DNA of 64,000 nucleotides from Rubrivivax sp. (lineage in GTDB: Bacteria; Pseudomonadota; Gammaproteobacteria; Burkholderiales; Burkholderiaceae_C), in NCBI GenBank assembly GCA_016789955.1, contig JAEUPB010000010.1, forward strand, positions 1-64,000, given 5' to 3'. The notes under the pieces are model-generated. The model ran no database searches. It worked only from the letters and a program-made list of their open reading frames with translations, and had not been told where the DNA came from. Position numbers and translations under genes: made by a program. Shown here piece by piece: positions 27,707 to 36,947 of the stretch; the stretch's first letter is position 1; each line of letters opens with the position of its first letter.

Positions 27707-29188
27707 GTGACACATGATCGGGTCGCGGATGTCGTTGCCAGGCTGATCCGGGCGGCAGCCGATGCCACGCTGCTGGTCGATGCCGGCGGCACGATCCGCG
27801 TGAGCAACGCCACGGCGGCCGCGCTGTTCGGCTGGGCCGATGGCGCCCTGGTGGGGCGCTGCGTCGACGAACTCGTGCCGCAGGCGCTGCGCCCGCGGCA
27901 CCTGGAGCGGCGCGTCGCCTTCGCCGGCCAGGCGCGTCCCCGCAAGATGGGGCCGGGGCTGGCCACGCACGGCCTGCGGCGCGACGGCAGCACCTTCGCC
28001 GCCGAGATCAGCCTGTCGCCGTGGGACGACGGCAGCGTGGTGGTGACGGTGATCGACGTCACCGAGCGCACGCTCGAGCAGCAGGCCGTGGCCGCCAGCG
28101 AGGAGCGGTTCCGCGCCACCTTCGAGCAGGCCGCGGTGGGCATCGCCCACGTGGCGCCCGACGGGCGCTTCCTGCGCGTCAACCGCAAGCTGTGCGAGAT
28201 CGTCGGATACGAGCGCGACGAGCTGATGCGCCGCTCGTTCCAGGACATCACGCATGTCGCCGACCTCGGTGCCGACCTGGGCCTGATGCGCCAGCTCGTG
28301 ACCGGGGAGATCGAGCACTACGCGATGGAGAAGCGCTACCTGCGCCGCGACGGCGAGCCGGTGTGGGCGCGGCTGACGGCGTCGATGCTGCGGCGCGCCG
28401 ATGGCGCCCCGGACTACTTCATCGCGGTGGTCGAGGACATCGACGAACGACGCCGCTCCGACGATGCGTTGCGCCGCCTGCGCGCCGAGATGGAGCAGAT
28501 GCTGGCGCTGCACGTTGCCACGCAGACCGCCGCGGCCATCGCGCACGACCTGAACCAGCCGCTGAACGCGGTGGCCTCGTACAACGAGGCTGCGCTGCGC
28601 ATGCTGAAGGCCGGCAACCCGCGGCCGGAGCGGCTGGAGCATGCGCTGCAGTCGGCCAGCGAGCAGGCGCAGCGTGCCGGCCGCGTGGTGCGCGAGCTGA
28701 TGCAGTTCCTGCAGAAGGGCGAGACGACCACCGAGGCGGTGGACCTCAACGCGGTGGTCCGCGAGGCGCTGGCGATCATCCAGGCCAACGGCTTCGGAGG
28801 CTTCGAGGCGCACGTGCACCTGGCGCCGCGGCTGCGCCCGGTGCAGGCCAACCGCATGCAGGTGGAGAAGGTGCTCGTGAACCTGCTGCGCAACTCCGTG
28901 GAGGCGATGCGCGAGGTGGGCATCGCGACGCAGCGGATCCGCATCGACGTGCTGACGGCGGACGAGAAGGAAATGGCGCTGGTCTGCGTGCACGACTCGG
29001 GGCCGGGGCTCGACGCCGCGGTGGCGCGGCGGCTGTTCGAACCCTTCTTCACCACCAAGGCGCGCGGCATCGGCATGGGGCTGGCCGTGAGCCGCGCGCT
29101 GGTCGAGGCCCAGGGCGGGCGCCTGTGGTACGAGGCCGGCTCGGGGCCGGGGGCCACCTTCCGATTCACGCTGCCGTTCGCGCGATGA
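27707..29188 (+). CDS. PAS-PAS sensor histidine kinase (FixL-like)
   Basis: The 493-residue soluble kinase has PAS1 (about 14-120, DATLLVDAGGTIRVSN to DVTERTL), PAS2 (about 130-250), a HisKA domain with phospho-His in IAHDLNQPLNAV, and a HATPase domain (NLLRNSVEAM, DSGPGL, GIGMGLAVSRALV). PAS1 resembles FixL in its RRDGSTF strand and has a His in LRPRHLERR near the place where FixL binds haem. Whether haem binds cannot be decided from sequence. The GTG start lies just after a GGGGAT-C-ATCCCC palindrome (27692-27704). It overlaps the response regulator in ATGA, so the two are a pair. Confidence 0.9.
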   Translation: MTHDRVADVVARLIRAAADATLLVDAGGTIRVSNATAAALFGWADGALVGRCVDELVPQALRPRHLERRVAFAGQARPRKMGPGLATHGLRRDGSTFAAEISLSPWDDGSVVVTVIDVTERTLEQQAVAASEERFRATFEQAAVGIAHVAPDGRFLRVNRKLCEIVGYERDELMRRSFQDITHVADLGADLGLMRQLVTGEIEHYAMEKRYLRRDGEPVWARLTASMLRRADGAPDYFIAVVEDIDERRRSDDALRRLRAEMEQMLALHVATQTAAAIAHDLNQPLNAVASYNEAALRMLKAGNPRPERLEHALQSASEQAQRAGRVVRELMQFLQKGETTTEAVDLNAVVREALAIIQANGFGGFEAHVHLAPRLRPVQANRMQVEKVLVNLLRNSVEAMREVGIATQRIRIDVLTADEKEMALVCVHDSGPGLDAAVARRLFEPFFTTKARGIGMGLAVSRALVEAQGGRLWYEAGSGPGATFRFTLPFAR

Positions 29189-29832
29189 CCGAGCTCACCG
29201 TGTTCGTGGTCGACGACGATGCCGCGGTGCGCGACGGCCTGATGCTGCTGATGGAGAGCGCCGGCCTGCCGGTGCGGACCTATGACGGCGGCGCCGCGTT
29301 CCTCGCCGCGCTCGACCCGCAGGACGCCGGCTGCATCGTGCTGGACCTGCACATGCCGGGCATGGACGGCACCGAGCTGCAGCTGGAGCTGAACCGGCGC
29401 GGCGTGCGGCTGCCGATCCTCTTCCTCAGCGCGCACGGCGACATCCCCACCACCGTGCAGGCGATGCGCGCCGGCGCGCTGGACTTCCTGACCAAGCCGG
29501 TGGACGCCACCGAGCTGCTGGCCCGTGTGCACGACGCGCTGGACCGCGCGCGGGCCGAGCGGCAGGCCATGGCGGCGCGCCACGGCACGCAGGAGCGGCT
29601 GGCGCTGCTGTCGGACCGCGAGCGCGACGTGCTGCGGCTGGCGGTCGGCGGCCTCACGAACAAGGAGATTGCGCGGCGCCTGGGCATCAGCCACCGGACG
29701 GTGGAGGTGCACCGCTCGCGCATCCTGCTGAAGACGGGGTGCTCGACGCTGCTGGGCCTGGCGCAGCTGGCGGCCGAAGGCGGCCTGGCGATCGACGACG
29801 CCGCTGCGGCGGGACGCGGCGCCGGGAGATGA
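29185..29832 (+). CDS. FixJ-like response regulator
   Basis: The 215-residue regulator has a receiver domain (VVDDDAAVRDG, phospho-Asp in IVLDLHMPGMDG, Lys in LTKPVD) followed by a LuxR/FixJ helix-turn-helix (LSDRERDVLRLAVGGLTNKEIARRLGISHRTVEVHRSRI). The receiver shows the FixJ-type GDIPTTVQAM segment. It is translationally coupled to the sensor kinase before it. The palindromic site at 29865-29885, just downstream, is a candidate target before the diguanylate cyclase gene. Confidence 0.93.
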   Translation: MTELTVFVVDDDAAVRDGLMLLMESAGLPVRTYDGGAAFLAALDPQDAGCIVLDLHMPGMDGTELQLELNRRGVRLPILFLSAHGDIPTTVQAMRAGALDFLTKPVDATELLARVHDALDRARAERQAMAARHGTQERLALLSDRERDVLRLAVGGLTNKEIARRLGISHRTVEVHRSRILLKTGCSTLLGLAQLAAEGGLAIDDAAAAGRGAGR

Positions 29833-29864
29833 ACCGCCCGGCGCAGCCTTGCCGCGCCGACCCC

Positions 29865-29885
29865 TACGTGGCAACACGTACGTGT
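29865..29885. promoter_or_regulatory. Overlapping palindromes between response regulator and diguanylate cyclase
   Basis: TACGTG-GCAA-CACGTA (29865-29880) overlaps the perfect 12-base palindrome ACACGTACGTGT (29874-29885). Dense inverted repeats with an ACGT core suit a dimeric NarL/FixJ-type regulator. They lie 32 bases after the FixJ-like gene and 72 bases before the cyclase start. Function as operator is inference. Confidence 0.45.
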
Positions 29886-29956
29886 GCACCGGTATCGCCT
29901 GCCGGCGGGCGCGGCGTTTCAATGGGCACGAGCGCATCGAAGAGCCACCCCGTCGA

Positions 29957-31297
29957 ATGACCGAGTCCCGCCACCTCTGCATCGCGGGCCGTGCGGCCCC
30001 GCGTGGCGGCCCCCGCGTCGCCGTGCTGCTGGATGCCGGCGGCCACATCCTTCGCTGCGGCAGCCGTGCGGCCCGGCTGTTCGGTCGGGCACCCGAGCAG
30101 CTGGCGGGCTGGCCGATCCAGGCGCTGCTGCCGATGATGCCGCTGACCCCGGCGACGGCGGGCTACAACGCTGCGTTCGTCACGTACTGGCAGCGCGCGG
30201 GGGTGCCGCTGCCCCTGTGGGGCGCCGACGCGCGCGGCGCGCGGCTGCCGCTGGAGATCACCGTGCACCGGGCGCGCAGGCCTGTCGCGGAAGGCACGGC
30301 GGGTGCAGCGGGCGACATCCTGCTGCGCCTGCGGCCCCGCGCCGGCGCCGGCACGCCGGCGGACGCCGACCTGCGGCGCTGCCTCGCGGCGGCCGCCGCC
30401 CGCGGCGACGGCGTGATCGTCACCGACCGTTACGAGATCATCGTCGACATCAACGAGGCCGCCAGCCGGCTCACCGGGCTGATGCCGGCGCGGGCCTGCG
30501 GGCAGCGGCTGGCCGACGTGCTGCGCTCGGGCATGCGCGTCGCCGACGGGGCGGGGGCCGGGCGGCCGGTCTGGCGCTGGTCGGTGGACGGCGCGAGCCG
30601 CCACGTCGAGCCGTCGATGCGCCCGTTCGTCGACCGCGACGGCCGCATCACGCACCACGTCTATTCGCTGCGCGACGTGAGCGCCAGGGTCCAGGCCGAC
30701 GATCTGATGCAGCGGCTGGCGCACCACGACTTCCTCACCGGGCTGCCCAACCGGGCCTTGTTCGACGACCGGCTGCGGCGCGAGGTGGCGCGCCACGTGC
30801 GCCATGGCAACGGCTTCGCGCTGGCGTACCTCGACGTGGACCGGTTCAAGGCCATCAACGACACCCACGGGCACGACGCCGGCGACCGCGTGCTGCTGCG
30901 CGTGGCGCAGCGCATCGCGCGCGGGCTGCGCGACGAGGACACCGTGGCGCGCCTGGGCGGCGACGAGTTCGCGCTGCTGCTGTCCGGCTGCACGGACCGC
31001 GCCGACATCGCCACGGTCCTCGACTCGATCCTGCTGGCGGTGTGCAGCCCGCTGCGGCTGGCCGACGGCACGCTGCTGCGCCCCTCGGCGAGCATCGGCG
31101 TGGCCTGCTTCCCGGCCGACGGCACCGATGCCGACCGGCTGCTGCAGGCGGCCGATGCCGCGATGTACCGCGCCAAGCGGGCCGGCGGGCGCCGCGTGGC
31201 CCACGCCGAGCCGCCGGCCGCCGGGCCGCGCCCCGCACGCGCGGTGGGCGGCAGGCTGTCGAGCGTCTGGGGGCTGCTGGCCGGGCACCGCGGCTGA
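29957..31297 (+). CDS. PAS-PAS diguanylate cyclase
   Basis: The 446-residue protein has two PAS-like sensor domains (about 15-130 and 140-255, the latter VTDRYEIIVDINEAASRLTGL) and a GGDEF domain (about 260-420). The active site is the canonical GGDEF at 334-338, with metal-binding DVDRFKAINDTHGHDAGD. It should make cyclic di-GMP from two GTP. There is no obvious RxxD inhibitory site immediately upstream of GGDEF and no EAL domain. There is no membrane segment, so it is a cytoplasmic sensor. The location downstream of the FixL/FixJ pair suggests joint control. Confidence 0.9.
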   Translation: MTESRHLCIAGRAAPRGGPRVAVLLDAGGHILRCGSRAARLFGRAPEQLAGWPIQALLPMMPLTPATAGYNAAFVTYWQRAGVPLPLWGADARGARLPLEITVHRARRPVAEGTAGAAGDILLRLRPRAGAGTPADADLRRCLAAAAARGDGVIVTDRYEIIVDINEAASRLTGLMPARACGQRLADVLRSGMRVADGAGAGRPVWRWSVDGASRHVEPSMRPFVDRDGRITHHVYSLRDVSARVQADDLMQRLAHHDFLTGLPNRALFDDRLRREVARHVRHGNGFALAYLDVDRFKAINDTHGHDAGDRVLLRVAQRIARGLRDEDTVARLGGDEFALLLSGCTDRADIATVLDSILLAVCSPLRLADGTLLRPSASIGVACFPADGTDADRLLQAADAAMYRAKRAGGRRVAHAEPPAAGPRPARAVGGRLSSVWGLLAGHRG

Positions 31298-31330
31298 GGC
31301 CGCCGTCCGCCGGTCAGAGAGGCGAGGGCG

Positions 31331-33610
31331 TCAGGGCTTGACGCGCCAGACCCGCAGCACCGACTTGTTCCGCCGCAGCGTGCGGATCACGTCGGCGAGG
31401 TGCTGGCGGTCGCGGATGCTGACGAGGATGCGCAGTTCGGCGCTCTCCAGCGCCGGCTCCTGGCCCATGTCCAGGTGCGTGATGTCGGCCTCGGCCGACG
31501 CGATCGAGGCGGCCACCTGCGCCAGCACGCCCTTGCCGTTGGAGACCAGCACGACGATCGCGGTCTCGAAGGGCCGCACCGGCTCGTCGCTCCAGGCCAC
31601 GCGGATCCAGCGCTCGCTGTCGCGCTCGAAGAGGCGCTTGCCGGTGTGGCATTCGTCGGTGTGCACCACCAGCCCTTCGCCGCGGCCGAGGTAGCCGACG
31701 ATGTCGTCGCCGGGGATCGGCCGGCAACACGGCGCCAACTGCACCGAGGCGCCTTCGCTGCCGTCCACCACCACCGCGGCGTGGCGAGCGGCGTCCTCGG
31801 CGGCGTAGCGGTTCAGCGTCAACGTCACCGCGTCGGGGCGCTGGCCGCGCTCCTGCAGCAGCTGCGAGAGCCGCTTGGCCACGATGATCGCCATCTTGCG
31901 GCCCAGGCCGATGTCGATCATCAGGTCGCCGCGGCTGCGGTTGCCGCTCCACCGGATGACCTGCTGCCACAGTGCCGTGGCCTCGCCGTCGGCCGGGTCG
32001 GAAGGCGGCATCTGCAGGCCCTCGGCGCGCAGCGCCTGCGCAAGCATCTTCTCGCCCAGTGCCCGCGACTCCTCCGACTCCATCGTCTTCAGGTAGTGGC
32101 GGATCTTCGAGCGCGCACGGCCGGTGCGCACGATGTTCAGCCACGACGGATTCGGCCGCGCGCCGGGCGCGGTGATGATCTCGACCACGTCGCCGCTCTT
32201 CAGCTCGTTGCGCAGCGCCACCGCCTCGCCGTTGACCTTCGCCGCCACGGCATGGTCGCCCACGTCGCTGTGGATCGCGTAGGCGAAGTCGATCGGCGTG
32301 GCGCCGCGTGGCAGCGCGAGGATCTTGCTCTGCGGCGTGAAGACATACACCGCGTCGGGGTGCAGGTCGATCTTCACGTGCTCGAGGAAGTCGGCGGAGT
32401 CGCGCGTGTCGCTCTGGATCTCGATCAGCGACTGCAGCCACATCTGCCCGAGCCGCTGCGCGTCGACGTCCTTGCCGGACTTGTCGTTGCTCTTGTAGAG
32501 CCAGTGCGCCGCGATGCCCTTCTCGGCCACCGCGTGCATGGCCTCGGTGCGGATCTGGAACTCCACCGCCGTGCCCAGCGGGCTCACGAGCGTGGTGTGC
32601 AGGCTCTGGTAGCCGTTGGCCTTGGGGATCGCGATGTAGTCCTTGAAGCGCCCCGGCACCGGCTTGTACAGGCCGTGCAGCACGCCCAGCGACAGGTAGC
32701 ACTCGGGCAGCGTGGGCACCACGAGGCGGAAGCCGAAGATGTCGTTGACCTGTGCGAAGCCGGCGTGCTTCTCGCGCATCTTCCGGTAGATCGAGTAGAC
32801 CGTCTTCTCGCGGCCCGAGGCCTGCACCTTGATCTTCTGCGCGGCGAAGGCCTTCAGCACGTCGGCCTTGACGCGCTCGACGATGTCGCGCCGGTTGCCG
32901 CGGGCGCGCTGCAGCGCCTTCGAAAGCGCCGCGTGGCGCCACGGGTGCAGGTGCTCGAACGACAGCTCCTGCAGCTCGCGGTAGGTCTGGTTCAGGCCGA
33001 GCCGGTGCGCGATGGGGGCGTAGATGTCCAGCGTCTCGCGGGCGATGCGCTTGCGCTTGTCGGACGCCATCGCGCCCATCGTGCGCATGTTGTGCAGCCG
33101 GTCGGCGAGCTTGACGAGGATCACGCGCACGTCGCGCGCCATCGCCAGCAGCATCTTGCGGAACGACTCGGCCTGGCTCTCCAGGCGGTTCGAGAAGTGC
33201 AGCTTGTCGAGCTTGGTGAGGCCGTCGACGAGGTCGGCGGCGGCGGTGCCGAACTTCTCGATCAGCTCGACCTTGGTGACGCCCTGGTCCTCGATCGTGT
33301 CGTGCATCAGCGCGGCCATGATGGCCTGCGCGTCCAGCCGCCAGTCGGCGCAAAGGCCGGCCACGGCGATCGGGTGCGTGATGTAGGGTTGCCCGCTGGC
33401 GCGGAACTGCCCGAGGTGCGCGGCGTCGGCGAACCTGTAGGCCTCGCGCACCTGGCGCAGCTCGGCCTTGCTCAGGTAGCTGAGCTTCTCGGCCAGCGCA
33501 TCGAAGGTGGCCACCTCGGGCGCGGGCGCCGTGGGTGCCGCAGGGCCGCTCGCCCGCATGCCCTGCAGCGCGGCGGGCAGCAATTCGGCGGCAAGTTCTC
33601 GCAGACCCAT
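31331..33610 (-). CDS. spoT: Bifunctional (p)ppGpp synthetase/hydrolase SpoT
   Basis: The 759-residue RelA/SpoT protein has an N-terminal HD hydrolase (HD at 103-104 in ALMHDTIED), a synthetase domain (about 250-380, DIFGFRLVVPTLPECYLSLG and RFKDYIAIPKANGYQSLH), a TGS domain (about 425-485, VYVFTPQSKILALPRGATPIDFAYAIH) and a C-terminal ACT domain (about 685-759). The HD residues are intact, so it can degrade the alarmone as well as make it. It lies downstream of gmk and rpoZ, the standard order in betaproteobacteria, with a strong hairpin in the gap. Confidence 0.96.
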   Translation of the reverse strand: MGLRELAAELLPAALQGMRASGPAAPTAPAPEVATFDALAEKLSYLSKAELRQVREAYRFADAAHLGQFRASGQPYITHPIAVAGLCADWRLDAQAIMAALMHDTIEDQGVTKVELIEKFGTAAADLVDGLTKLDKLHFSNRLESQAESFRKMLLAMARDVRVILVKLADRLHNMRTMGAMASDKRKRIARETLDIYAPIAHRLGLNQTYRELQELSFEHLHPWRHAALSKALQRARGNRRDIVERVKADVLKAFAAQKIKVQASGREKTVYSIYRKMREKHAGFAQVNDIFGFRLVVPTLPECYLSLGVLHGLYKPVPGRFKDYIAIPKANGYQSLHTTLVSPLGTAVEFQIRTEAMHAVAEKGIAAHWLYKSNDKSGKDVDAQRLGQMWLQSLIEIQSDTRDSADFLEHVKIDLHPDAVYVFTPQSKILALPRGATPIDFAYAIHSDVGDHAVAAKVNGEAVALRNELKSGDVVEIITAPGARPNPSWLNIVRTGRARSKIRHYLKTMESEESRALGEKMLAQALRAEGLQMPPSDPADGEATALWQQVIRWSGNRSRGDLMIDIGLGRKMAIIVAKRLSQLLQERGQRPDAVTLTLNRYAAEDAARHAAVVVDGSEGASVQLAPCCRPIPGDDIVGYLGRGEGLVVHTDECHTGKRLFERDSERWIRVAWSDEPVRPFETAIVVLVSNGKGVLAQVAASIASAEADITHLDMGQEPALESAELRILVSIRDRQHLADVIRTLRRNKSVLRVWRVKP

Positions 33611-33690
33611 CGCCGGAATTTAGCAGTCCGGCGCGGGCGCGCGTCGTTCAGGGGTGTGGCGGGGGCGGCGCAGCAGGCGTCACAAGCGAC

Positions 33691-33713
33691 GAGGCGCCCT
33701 CGCGGGGCGCCTC
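33691..33713 (-). terminator. Strong hairpin between rpoZ and spoT
   Basis: GAGGCGCCC and GGGCGCCTC form a perfect 9-bp stem around a 5-base loop, about 40 bases past the rpoZ stop and 80 bases before the spoT start. There is no T-run. It could partly terminate gmk-rpoZ transcripts and so set spoT to a lower level, or act in the spoT leader. Confidence 0.4.
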
Positions 33714-33755
33714 GGTGGGGCCGGGACCAGCGCCCCGGGGGTCAGGCCAGCGGTG

Positions 33756-33959
33756 TCAGATCGGCACGCGGCGCAGCATCTCGATGCCGACCTCGCCCGA
33801 GGCGATCTCGCGCAGCGCCGTGACGCCGGGCTTGTTCTTCGTCTCGATCTTCGGCGCGTGGCCCTGGCTCAGCATGCGGGCGCGGTAGGTGGCCGCCAGC
33901 ACCAGCTGGAAGCGATTGGGGATCTTCTGCAGGCAGTCTTCGACGGTGATGCGGGCCAT
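33756..33959 (-). CDS. rpoZ: RNA polymerase omega subunit
   Basis: The 67-residue omega subunit has the full family start [27 protein letters not shown] and the [14 protein letters not shown] segment. It binds the C-terminal region of beta' and helps RNA polymerase assemble and respond to ppGpp. It lies 21 bases after gmk and before spoT, on the same strand. Confidence 0.97.
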   Translation of the reverse strand: MARITVEDCLQKIPNRFQLVLAATYRARMLSQGHAPKIETKNKPGVTALREIASGEVGIEMLRRVPI

Positions 33960-33980
33960 GGATGCTTCCGGGATGTCGGA

Positions 33981-34601
33981 TCAGATGAGGTCCAGGGCAG
34001 CGAACACCTGGGACTTGTTGCGGCGCTGAGCGGCGTACTTGAGCCGCTGCGAGTGGACGACGGTCTTCAGGTCGAAAAGCGCCGTCTCGAACAGAGCGTT
34101 GATGATAACAAAGTCGAAGTTGCGGGCCTGCGCCACTTCCTCGCGCGCATTGGCCATGCGCTTCGCGATCACGTCGGGCTGGTCCTCGCCGCGGCGCATC
34201 AGTCGCTGCTGCAACTCTGCCCAGCTGGGCGGCAGGATGAAGATCAGCACCGCGTGCTCGAAGAGCTGCTTGATCTGCAGCGCGCCCTGCCAGTCGATCT
34301 CCAGGATCACGTCCTCGCCGGCGGCCAGGCGGTCCTGGATCGCCCGGCGCGAGGTGCCGTAGAGGTTGCCGTGCACCTGTGCGTGCTCGAAGAACTCGCC
34401 GCGCCCGATCATTTCGCGGAACTCGGCCTCGCCGACGAACCAGTACTCGCGCCCGTGCTGTTCCTGCCCGCGCGGCGGCCGCGTGGTGTGCGAGACCGAC
34501 ACCGCCAGGTGCGAGTCGAGCTCGAGCAGGGCCTTGACGAGGCTGGACTTGCCCGCGCCGCTGGGCGCCGCGACGCAGAACAAATTGCCGGGGGTCTCCA
34601 T
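33981..34601 (-). CDS. gmk: Guanylate kinase
   Basis: The 206-residue enzyme phosphorylates GMP to GDP with ATP. It has the P-loop [11 protein letters not shown], the GMP-binding [19 protein letters not shown] and the lid region ([14 protein letters not shown]). It is the first gene of gmk-rpoZ-spoT, which links guanine nucleotide supply with the alarmone system. Codon use matches its neighbours. Confidence 0.97.
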   Translation of the reverse strand: METPGNLFCVAAPSGAGKSSLVKALLELDSHLAVSVSHTTRPPRGQEQHGREYWFVGEAEFREMIGRGEFFEHAQVHGNLYGTSRRAIQDRLAAGEDVILEIDWQGALQIKQLFEHAVLIFILPPSWAELQQRLMRRGEDQPDVIAKRMANAREEVAQARNFDFVIINALFETALFDLKTVVHSQRLKYAAQRRNKSQVFAALDLI

Positions 34602-34756
34602 GCGCGCCGCAGTCTAGCAGCGGGGACCGGTGCGGGCGGCGCGCCAGTCGTGCCCGATTGGGCATGGCGGGCGCGCCGGTGCGGGCCGCTTCGGGCGAGC
34701 CATCAAGTCCGCGCCGTGCCCGGCCGATAACCGAGCAGACCTGCTGCATCGACCGC

Positions 34757-35599
34757 ATGAACGCCCCGCTGCCCCTCATCGCCACGCTGCCGCGCGACCT
34801 GCCGGGCTGGATGCGCCTGTTCGACGTGCGCGCGATCCCCGTCTCGGCCGCCACGGCCGAGCAGATCGAGGTGCTGCGGCCCGACGAGGATGCCATCGAC
34901 GCGCACCGCCTCGCACCGCTGCTCGAGCACGACCCGCTGATGGTGGTGCGGCTGCTGGCGCACGTGGGTGCGCTGCGCCGCGGTCGCGACCTCGGCGCGC
35001 CCGAGACCGTGGTGGAGGCGCTGGTGATGCTCGGCATCACGCCGTTCTTCCGCACCTTCGCAGCGCTGCCCACCATCGAGGACGCGCTGCAGGACCAGCC
35101 GCTGGCGCTGGCCGGCTACCGCGCCGTGCTCGACCGCTCGTACCGCGGCGCCCGCTACGCGATGGCCTTCGCGGTGCACCGCATGGACCCTGACGCCGAG
35201 GTGATCCGCGAGGCCACGCTGCTGCACGACTTCGCCGAGCTGCTGCTGTGGTGGCGCGCGCCGGCCGCGGCGCTGGCCATCGCCGATCGCCAGCGCGCCG
35301 ACCCGCACCTGCGCAGCGCCGTCGCGCAGCGCGAGGTGCTGGGCATCGAGCTGGCCGACCTCGAGCAGGCGTTGATGAAGCGCTGGCAACTGCCGCCGAT
35401 GCTGGCGCGCATCACCGACGACCACCACGCCGAGGACGTGCGCGTGCGCAACGTCGTGCTGGCGCTGCGCGTGGCGCGCCACACCGCGCGCGGCTGGGAC
35501 AATCCGGCGCTGCCCGACGACATCGACGACGTGGGCCGGCTGCTGAACCTCGGCGCCGCCCCGGCGCTGCGGCTGCTGCACGACATCGAGGAGGAATAG
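34757..35599 (+). CDS. HDOD domain protein
   Basis: The 280-residue protein is essentially one HDOD domain, a relative of HD phosphohydrolases without the full metal site. LLEHDPLMVVRLLAHVGAL and the alternating helices up to LLHDFAELLLWWRAP mark it. HDOD proteins act in signalling, often near cyclic-di-GMP components, without proven enzymatic activity. It is divergent from gmk with a 155-base gap and has only a weak ribosome-binding site. Confidence 0.8.
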   Translation: MNAPLPLIATLPRDLPGWMRLFDVRAIPVSAATAEQIEVLRPDEDAIDAHRLAPLLEHDPLMVVRLLAHVGALRRGRDLGAPETVVEALVMLGITPFFRTFAALPTIEDALQDQPLALAGYRAVLDRSYRGARYAMAFAVHRMDPDAEVIREATLLHDFAELLLWWRAPAAALAIADRQRADPHLRSAVAQREVLGIELADLEQALMKRWQLPPMLARITDDHHAEDVRVRNVVLALRVARHTARGWDNPALPDDIDDVGRLLNLGAAPALRLLHDIEEE

Positions 35600-35642
35600 C
35601 CCGCTCGCGGGCTGCGGGCCGATGGCGCGGGCCGCGGGGCGT

Positions 35643-36800
35643 TCAGCCCTGCTTGCGCTCGTCCAACCCCAGCGAGCGCCCGATGATCTCGCGCATGATC
35701 TCGTTGGTGCCCGCGAAGATGCGGCTGATGCGGCCGTCGCGGTACATGCGCGAGATGCGGTACTCGTCCATGTAGCCGGCGCCGCCGTGCAGCTGCACGC
35801 ACTCGTCGAGCACGCGGCCCTCGAGCTCGGTGGCCAGCAGCTTGGCCTCGCTGGCCGACACGGCGTCGAGCTGCCCGGCGATGTGGCGCAGCGCGAGCTG
35901 GTCGACGAACACCTGCTGGCAGTCGAGCATCGCGCGCAGTTCGGCGAGCTTGAAGCGCGCGTTCTGGAAGGTGCCGATCGCGCGGCCGAAGGCGCGCCGC
36001 TCCTTCACGTACTGCAGCGTCAGGTCGAACGCGGTGTTGGCGTGCGCCAGCGACCCCACCGCGCACATCAGCCGCTCCTCGGCGAGGTTGCTGGCCAGGT
36101 AGACGAAGCCCTTGCCCGGCTGCCCGAGCACGTGGCTGGCCGGCACCTTCACGTTGTTGAAGAACAGCTCGGCCGTGTCCTGCGCGTCCAGCCCCATCTT
36201 CTTCAGCCGGCGGCCGCGCTCGAAGCCTTCCATGCCGCGCTCGACGAGGAAGAGGGTGAGCCCGTGCGACGACGCGGGGTCGGTGCGCGCGGCCACCACC
36301 ACCAGGTCGGCGAGGATGCCGTTGGAGATGTAGGTCTTGCTGCCGTTGAGCACCCAGTGGTCGCCATGCTGCTCGGCGTGGGTGCGGATGCCGGCCAGGT
36401 CGCTGCCGGTGCCCGGTTCGGTCATCGCCACCGCGAGGATGGTCTCGCCGCTCACCGCGCCCGGCAGCCAGCGCCGGCGCTGCGACTCGCTGCCGAAGTG
36501 CTGGATGTACGGCGCCACGATGCGGCTGTGCAGCGGGATGTACAGCGCCGGGTCGGCGTGCCGCACGATCTCCTCGGAGATGATCATGTCGTAGCGGAAG
36601 TCGGTGATGCCCGGCCCGCCGTAGGCCTCGGACACCCACGGGCACAGCAGCGACTGCGCGCCCGCCTTCAGCCACACCTCGCGGTCGACGCAGCCCTGCT
36701 CGCGGAAGCGGTCGACGTGCGGCGCCACCTCCTTCTGCAGGAAGCGGACGACGCCGTCGCGGAAGGCCTCGTGGTCGCTGTCGAAGATCGTGCGCTGCAT
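35643..36800 (-). CDS. Acyl-CoA dehydrogenase
   Basis: The 385-residue flavoenzyme of the acyl-CoA dehydrogenase family oxidises acyl-CoA to 2-enoyl-CoA. It has AMTEPGTGSDLAGIRT and WVLNGSKTYISNG for FAD, RRAFGRAIGTFQ, and GGAGYMDEYRISRMYRDGRI. At the end it has IFAGTNEIMRE instead of YEGT, so the catalytic base is not at the medium-chain site. A Glu in LAEERLM suits the long-chain/isovaleryl type. It is divergent from the amidohydrolase gene, with a 147-base gap. Without an operon partner, its substrate is open. Confidence 0.9.
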   Translation of the reverse strand: MQRTIFDSDHEAFRDGVVRFLQKEVAPHVDRFREQGCVDREVWLKAGAQSLLCPWVSEAYGGPGITDFRYDMIISEEIVRHADPALYIPLHSRIVAPYIQHFGSESQRRRWLPGAVSGETILAVAMTEPGTGSDLAGIRTHAEQHGDHWVLNGSKTYISNGILADLVVVAARTDPASSHGLTLFLVERGMEGFERGRRLKKMGLDAQDTAELFFNNVKVPASHVLGQPGKGFVYLASNLAEERLMCAVGSLAHANTAFDLTLQYVKERRAFGRAIGTFQNARFKLAELRAMLDCQQVFVDQLALRHIAGQLDAVSASEAKLLATELEGRVLDECVQLHGGAGYMDEYRISRMYRDGRISRIFAGTNEIMREIIGRSLGLDERKQG

Positions 36801-36947
36801 GGTTCCGGCCCGTGGTGAGGGATGTCGCGGCCACTGTAGCGCCGCGGCGGGCGCTGCCGGTTGCCCGTAGGGTCCCCACTTGTCAGCCGGGCGCGCGCTG
36901 CCTACCGTCGGCGCGCGGCGGCCCCGTCGGGCCGCGGGAGCCTCGCG

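Noticed and set aside
25868-28993. A 1041-codon open frame on the minus strand across greB, the aldehyde dehydrogenase and the FixL-like gene
   Set aside because: It is a shadow frame. Its translation is Arg/His/Gln/Ala-rich with no family motif, and the opposite strand carries three well-recognised genes.
36798-36820. TGGTTCC near the start of the 35643-36800 dehydrogenase, considered as a fourth GntR operator
   Set aside because: Only one TGGT arm is present; no ACCA arm follows at the right spacing.
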